Assembly: GCF_015352985.1 (NCBI RefSeq)
Contig: NZ_JACYXF010000055.1
Location: forward strand, 1 to 44,198
From: Noviherbaspirillum malthae
GTDB taxonomy: Bacteria > Pseudomonadota > Gammaproteobacteria > Burkholderiales > Burkholderiaceae_D
Direction of reading: 5' to 3'
Length of the DNA stretch: 44,198 bases
Shown here: positions 40,408-44,198 of the stretch, one piece after another
Position numbering within the stretch: position 1 is the stretch's first letter
Layout of the letters: each line of letters opens with the position of its first letter
The notes under the pieces: generated by a model
The model's input: the letters and a program-made list of their open reading frames with translations, nothing else
What the model was told of the DNA's origin: nothing
Database searches by the model: none
Translations under genes and position numbers: made by a program

Positions 40408-41841
40408 ATGCAACAGTACAAACAGTACAAACAGTACAAACAAGCTTACATCCGGGGCAAGTGGCAGGACGTCGATCCGGTATCAGGCATTTCGCTTCCC
40501 GATTCGTACAGCGGCGAGCCGCTTGCCGAAGTCGCCCTGGCGGGAACGAAAGAGGCATGCGATGCAGTACTTGCGGCGAGAGATGCATTTCCGGCCTGGT
40601 CCGGCATGCCCGCCGCCGAACGCGCGCAACTGCTCCGAAAAGTGGGCGATGCATTGGCAAAGGACATCGACGGATTGGCGGAAGCCATCACGCGCGAAGT
40701 CGGCATGCCGCTCAAGCTGTCGAAGCGCATCCAGGTACAGGCACCGGTGGCGGCATGGTCCGCCTATGCGGACATGGCTGAACGTTTCGATTTCGAAAAG
40801 CGGATCGGCCATTCCATCGTGACCCATGAGCCGGTCGGCGTCGTCGCCTGCATTACGCCTTGGAATTATCCGCTGCACCAGATCACCGCCAAGGTGGCGC
40901 CCGCGCTCGCGGCAGGATGCACGGTGGTACTGAAGCCCTCGGAACTGGCGCCGGCCGCCGCCTATGCGCTGGCACAGGCCGTCCAACGGGCCGGCATTCC
41001 GCCCGGCGTATTCAATATGGTCATGGGAGAGGGAAGGATTACCGGCGAGGTGATCGTCAATCATCCCGAGGTCGACATGGTGTCGTTCACCGGTTCGACT
41101 GCCGCGGGCCGGCGGGTCGCGAGCCTGGCCGGGAACGGCATCAAGCGGCTGGCGCTGGAGCTCGGCGGCAAGTCGGCTTCCATCGTGCTGCCGGACGCGG
41201 ATCTGAAACTGGCGATGCGCCATGCCTTGAGCGCATGCTTTCTCAACAGCGGCCAGACCTGCACCGCCATCTCGCGCCTGCTGGTTCCTGCGGCGGTCTA
41301 TCCGGAATGCGTCGCGCTGCTCAAGCACGGCATCGGTGCATTCGCCATGGGAGACCCGTTTGATCCGGCCACCCGTATCGGTCCGCTGGTATCCATGGAG
41401 CAGCGCCAGAGGGTAAAGGACCATATCGCTGCGGCGCTGGAAGAAGGCGCAGAAATCATTGCGGGCGATGAGGCCGTTCCGACCCATGGCTGGTTTGTGG
41501 CGCCCACCATACTCGGGAACGTGCAGGCGCACAGCAGAATTGCGCAGGAAGAAGTCTTCGGGCCGGTCCTGTGCGTGCTCGCCTACGAAACCGAGGATGA
41601 GGCCGTGCGTATCGCTAACGGCACCCCTTACGGGCTTGCCGCGGCGGTCTGGTCGACCGATCAGGCGCATGCGCTTGCCGTGGCGCGCCGTCTGCGAGCC
41701 GGGCAGGTGGACATCAACGGTGCGCCGTTCAATCCGGAGGCGCCCTTCGGCGGATTCGGCATGTCCGGCATCGGACGCGAGAACGGCATCTTCGGATTCG
41801 AAGAATTCCTGGAACCGCGCGCAATTCAACTGGCCGCGTGA
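40408..41841 (+). CDS. NAD(P)-dependent aldehyde dehydrogenase
   Basis: A 477-residue ALDH. VACITPWNYPLHQI, VVLKPSELAP and SFTGSTAAGRRV form the cofactor site; Glu251 in LALELGGKSASIV is the general base and Cys285 in NSGQTCTAISR the nucleophile; EEVFGPVL and PFGGFGMSGIGREN close the family set. It would oxidise an aldehyde to an acid, fitting an aldehyde released by the neighbouring crotonase. The N-terminus is odd: MQQYKQYKQYKQAYI arises from three exact CAGTACAAA repeats. The ribosome site is weak. The true homologous protein probably starts at about residue 12 (QAYIRGKW), but no start codon is available there. Confidence 0.92.
   Translation: MQQYKQYKQYKQAYIRGKWQDVDPVSGISLPDSYSGEPLAEVALAGTKEACDAVLAARDAFPAWSGMPAAERAQLLRKVGDALAKDIDGLAEAITREVGMPLKLSKRIQVQAPVAAWSAYADMAERFDFEKRIGHSIVTHEPVGVVACITPWNYPLHQITAKVAPALAAGCTVVLKPSELAPAAAYALAQAVQRAGIPPGVFNMVMGEGRITGEVIVNHPEVDMVSFTGSTAAGRRVASLAGNGIKRLALELGGKSASIVLPDADLKLAMRHALSACFLNSGQTCTAISRLLVPAAVYPECVALLKHGIGAFAMGDPFDPATRIGPLVSMEQRQRVKDHIAAALEEGAEIIAGDEAVPTHGWFVAPTILGNVQAHSRIAQEEVFGPVLCVLAYETEDEAVRIANGTPYGLAAAVWSTDQAHALAVARRLRAGQVDINGAPFNPEAPFGGFGMSGIGRENGIFGFEEFLEPRAIQLAA
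40414..40440 (+). repeat. Three tandem copies of CAGTACAAA at the 5-prime end of the ALDH gene
   Basis: Three perfect 9-bp copies encode QYKQYKQYK directly after the start codon and one CAA codon. The unit is a multiple of three, so copy number changes would keep the frame and alter only the length of a basic, tyrosine-rich tail. Confidence 0.85.
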
Positions 41842-41871
41842 TCCGTCCATCCAACACGAGTGGAAACTGCA

Positions 41872-42684
41872 ATGAATTTCGAACAGCTGACTTATACCGT
41901 GCGCGACCGTGTCGCCCTTATTACCTTCAACCGCCCGGAGCGCATGAATGCGCTGACCAAGGTCATGGAGCGTGAGATTCGCGATGCGATGGAACAGGCC
42001 GGGCAGGACCCGCAGGTGCGGGCCATCGTACTGACAGGCGCGGGCCGCGCGTTCTGCGCCGGCATGGACCTGGAAGAGCTGGAGGTGCTGCCTCCCGACG
42101 ATATCCGTGCGCAAAAGTGGATGCGGCCCTACGACATGAACCGGCGAGCAGATTACCAGACGCGCTACTCCTACTTTCCCGCCGTGCACAAGCCGATCAT
42201 CGCAGCCATCAACGGCGCTGCCGCAGGCCTCGGACTGATCATGGCTCTTTACAGCGACATCCGGTTTGCCAGCTCCAGCGCCGTATTCAGTACCGCCTTC
42301 GCCAAGCGCGGGCTGATCGCCGAACACGGCATTGCCTGGATACTGCCGCGCGTCGTGGGCCCCGGCCATGCCGCCGACCTGCTCATGTCATCGCGCAAGG
42401 TATCCGCCGAGGAGGCGCTGCGCATGCAGCTTGTGAACCGCCTCGTCGAACCTGAAGCGCTGCTCGATGAAGCTCTCGCCTATGCACGTGACCTGGCAGA
42501 CAATGTGTCGCCGAGGTCGATTCGTGTGATGAAGCGTCAGCTGTGGGAGGCTCCATACCAGACGCTTGGCGAAGCTGTGGCCGATGCCAACAAGGAGATG
42601 TTCCTGAGCATCCTGAGCGCCGATTTCAAGGAAGGCGTGCAGCACTTCATGGAGAAGCGCCCGGCGGAGTTCACCGGGGAATAG
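41872..42684 (+). CDS. Crotonase-family enoyl-CoA hydratase/isomerase
   Basis: A 270-residue crotonase. Oxyanion-hole segments LTGAGRAFCAGMDLEEL and INGAAAGLGLIMALYSDIRF are present. Both classic hydratase glutamates are replaced, but RGLIAEHGIAWILPRVVG places a Glu where isomerase-type members have an acidic residue (P-D/E-x-G-x-x-x-LPR), so a dienoyl- or enoyl-CoA isomerase-like reaction is more likely than simple hydration. ATG 41872 starts MNFEQLTYTVRD; an in-frame GTG at 41860 is possible. It is 30 bp after the ALDH stop and last in the operon. Confidence 0.86.
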   Translation: MNFEQLTYTVRDRVALITFNRPERMNALTKVMEREIRDAMEQAGQDPQVRAIVLTGAGRAFCAGMDLEELEVLPPDDIRAQKWMRPYDMNRRADYQTRYSYFPAVHKPIIAAINGAAAGLGLIMALYSDIRFASSSAVFSTAFAKRGLIAEHGIAWILPRVVGPGHAADLLMSSRKVSAEEALRMQLVNRLVEPEALLDEALAYARDLADNVSPRSIRVMKRQLWEAPYQTLGEAVADANKEMFLSILSADFKEGVQHFMEKRPAEFTGE

Positions 42685-42708
42685 AAGGACTCGGCGTCAC
42701 GTTGAAAC

Positions 42709-43539
42709 TCAGGGAGTCGCCGGCAAGGCGCGCTTGTGAGCCGTGGCCTGGTATTGCCGAAGAATGATCTCGGCATCAGACTCGGAAATCGTCTTGCCCT
42801 CCAGGAAGTCATCGATGGTCTCGTAACTCACGCCGAAGGCATCCTCATCCGGCTTAAGCGGCGCGAGATTTTCCAGATCGGCTGTGGGCACCTTGAAGAC
42901 TAGCGGATCGGGCGCTCCCATTGCGGCAGCCACCGCGCGAACCCGGCGCTTGGTAAGGCCCGTCAGGGGCGTCAGGTCTGCGGCGCCGTCGCCGTGCTTG
43001 GTGAAAAATCCCATAAGGGCTTCGGCCGCCTGGTCCGTGCCGATCACCAGACCGCGCGTGGCGCCTGCCACCGCATACTGGGCGATCATACGCTGGCGCG
43101 CCTTGATATTGCCGAGCACGAAGTCTTCCTGGGCGGCGCTTTCAAATACATGGCCTGAAGCCTTGATGGCATTGAGCATGGCATCGCTGGCGGGTTTGAT
43201 ATCGACGGTGAGCACCTTGTCGGGACCGATCACGTCAAGCGAGCGCTGCGCATCGTCTTCGTCGCGCTGCACCCCGTATGGCAGGCGCATCGCAATGAAT
43301 TCCGCCTGCTGACCCTGTTCACGGGCCTGGCGCGCCGCATGCTGGGCAAGCAGGCCCGCAGTCAGGGAATCGACTCCGCCGCTGATGCCGAGGACCAGGG
43401 TGCGCATGCCGCTGGACTGCAATCGTTCGCGCAGAAAGGCCACGCGGCGGGCAATCTCCGATTGAACGTCGAACTGATGGGAAACTTCAAGGGCGGCTAT
43501 GATTTGCCGCTGCTGCTGCGTATAGCCAGCCTGGTCCAT
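42709..43539 (-). CDS. nadE: NH3-dependent NAD(+) synthetase
   Basis: A 276-residue protein, the usual length for single-domain NadE. The ATP-pyrophosphatase motif LVLGISGGVDSLTAGLLAQ is at about 48-66. Further family segments are RLPYGVQRDEDDAQRSLDVI, GNIKARQRMIAQY, LVIGTDQAAEALMGFFTKHG then DGAADLTPLTGLTKRRVR. It makes NAD from deamido-NAD, ATP and ammonia. No glutaminase domain is present, so free ammonia is the nitrogen source. GTGGAGG precedes the ATG. It is convergent with the crotonase operon, leaving 24 bp between the stops. Confidence 0.95.
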   Translation of the reverse strand: MDQAGYTQQQRQIIAALEVSHQFDVQSEIARRVAFLRERLQSSGMRTLVLGISGGVDSLTAGLLAQHAARQAREQGQQAEFIAMRLPYGVQRDEDDAQRSLDVIGPDKVLTVDIKPASDAMLNAIKASGHVFESAAQEDFVLGNIKARQRMIAQYAVAGATRGLVIGTDQAAEALMGFFTKHGDGAADLTPLTGLTKRRVRAVAAAMGAPDPLVFKVPTADLENLAPLKPDEDAFGVSYETIDDFLEGKTISESDAEIILRQYQATAHKRALPATP

Positions 43540-43652
43540 GCAAAACCTCCACTAGGTAAGACATAAGCGATGACGGTATTTGCAGAGACAGGCGTGGGTG
43601 CTGCGTGGTGCCGGAAGGTGAGGGGTTTGCCGGCCTTAATTCATCTTTATTT

Positions 43653-43673
43653 GAATAGCATCAACAGCTATTC
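43653..43673 (-). terminator. Possible terminator hairpin after infA
   Basis: GAATAGC (43653-43659) and GCTATTC (43667-43673) pair around a 7-nt loop 8 bp past the infA stop; the minus-strand flank AAATAAAGATGAATTAA is AT-rich but has no T run. A weak call. Confidence 0.35.
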
Positions 43674-43680
43674 GGGCCTC

Positions 43681-43899
43681 CTACTTCGTTCGGAAGACAA
43701 TGCGGGCCTTGGTGAGGTCGTACGGTGTCATTTCCACCGTCACTTTGTCGCCGGGCAAGATCTTGATGTAGTTCTTGCGCATCTTTCCGGAGATGTGACC
43801 GAGCACCTTGTGCCCGTTTTCCAGTTCTACCTTGAAGGTTGTGCTGGGAAGGTTTTCGAGGACTTTGCCTTGCATTTGAATAACGTCGTCTTTTGCCAT
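43681..43899 (-). CDS. infA: Translation initiation factor IF-1
   Basis: The 72-residue product is a complete S1/OB-fold IF-1: MAKDDVIQMQGKVLENLPST, FKVELENGHKVLGHISGKMR, KNYIKILPGDKVTVEMTPYD, LTKARIVFRTK. IF-1 binds the A site of the 30S subunit during initiation. AAAGGACATCA precedes the ATG; the frame stays open upstream, without family sequence. Its position beside nadE, away from any ribosomal-protein operon, suggests the second infA copy that many Burkholderiales carry in addition to the one in the S10/spc/alpha region; this is an inference. Confidence 0.95.
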   Translation of the reverse strand: MAKDDVIQMQGKVLENLPSTTFKVELENGHKVLGHISGKMRKNYIKILPGDKVTVEMTPYDLTKARIVFRTK

Positions 43900-44076
43900 T
43901 GATGTCCTTTGATGAGCGGATTGCAGTGAAGAAAGCCTGCGTTCCGATGGTGAATCGAATGAATCTACAGTGTGGGAGATGGGGTCGGAAAGGGATTTAT
44001 CAATCATCCGCTGCTTCCGGCAAGACAGTACCTGCGAAGTGAACGCCTTGAATGGCTCGGCATTCAGCCGGCAAAA

Positions 44077-44103
44077 AAGCCCGCAGCATTGCGCTGCGGG
44101 CTT
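44077..44103 (-). terminator. Rho-independent terminator of the gene at the right edge
   Basis: AAGCCCGCAGC (44077-44087) pairs with GCTGCGGGCTT (44093-44103) around a 5-nt loop. On the minus strand it is followed by a T run (complement of AAAAAA at 44073-44078). It should end a minus-strand transcript coming from beyond the right edge. Confidence 0.82.
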
Positions 44104-44120
44104 GGTCACATCATTGCATG

Positions 44121-44198
44121 TCATGCGGCCGCTTTCATCGGCAACCGCACGACTGCGGTCTTACTCGCCTGCGGCGGCAGTGTTGGCTCGGGCAGCGG
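44121..44198 (-). CDS. Possible 3-prime end of a gene entering from the right edge (partial)
   Basis: On the minus strand a frame open to the edge gives 25 residues, reading PLPEPTLPPQASK then TAVVRLPMKAAA, with TGA at 44123-44121, 18 bp before a terminator. Third codon positions are mostly G or C, as in local genes. Another minus-strand frame stops with TAA at 44163-44161 and is also open to the edge, so the frame choice is not certain. The protein is not recognised. Confidence 0.4.
   Translation of the reverse strand, partial: PLPEPTLPPQASKTAVVRLPMKAAA

Noticed and set aside
40414..40440. Contingency (phase-variable) repeat switching the aldehyde dehydrogenase on and off
   Set aside because: The 9-bp unit keeps the reading frame, so copy changes cannot switch the gene off; only length variation is retained as a finding.

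Overview
The window is high-GC DNA from a betaproteobacterium, most likely Burkholderiales and possibly Oxalobacteraceae-like. This rests on gene content only: many orphan Bug/TctC periplasmic binding proteins, LysR regulators, a compact etfBA pair, an extra-type infA, and acyl-CoA gene clusters typical of that order. No rRNA, tRNA, phage, insertion sequence or CRISPR array was seen.

Layout. (1) 1-1224: the end of etfB and complete etfA, the electron acceptor for acyl-CoA dehydrogenases. (2) 1288-4253: an acyl-CoA ligase (minus) divergent from an alpha-methylacyl-CoA racemase-like gene (plus). (3) 4565-5620: an AraC-family regulator. (4) 5903-17071: a twelve-gene plus-strand block with an SCP-x thiolase, two MaoC halves, two SDRs, two acyl-CoA dehydrogenases, an AMP ligase, a Bug protein, a DUF35 protein with an SCP-x-fold partner that has lost the thiolase cysteine, and a thioesterase. 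(5) 17400-19584 (minus): LysR and a CoA transferase, divergent from 19857-26344 (plus): nitronate monooxygenase-like flavoprotein, Bug, acyl-CoA dehydrogenase, thioesterase, ligase, Bug, ending in a strong terminator. (6) 26432-30429 (minus): MFS transporter and a translationally coupled Bug/ligase pair. (7) 30829-34180: TonB-dependent receptor and PepSY membrane protein, divergent over a Fur-box-like site. (8) 34205-35474: two small minus-strand genes whose products share a 26-residue leader ending in Gly-Gly, behind a sigma-54-like promoter, then a DUF4242 gene. (9) 35468-42684: LysR divergent from Bug, NDP-forming acyl-CoA synthetase, two crotonases and an aldehyde dehydrogenase. (10) 42709-44198 (minus): nadE, infA and the edge of another probable gene.

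How the genes work together. Regions 1-6 form a catabolic island for carboxylic acids. Bug proteins would bind acids in the periplasm, ligases and CoA transferases would make CoA esters, dehydrogenases would pass electrons to EtfAB, MaoC enzymes and SDRs would hydrate and oxidise, and thiolase or aldolase steps would cut the chain. The racemase-like gene and the DUF35/cysteine-less thiolase pair point to a branched or cyclic-attached side chain (isoprenoid- or steroid-like) rather than plain fatty acids, but the substrate is inferred. Region 9 (ligase, hydratase, aldehyde dehydrogenase) resembles the logic of CoA-dependent phenylpropanoid side-chain shortening, also inferred.

The best candidate for something undescribed is the pair of Gly-Gly-leader peptides in region 8. 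They have different cysteine-free cores, sit next to iron-uptake genes, and have no processing or export gene within the window.
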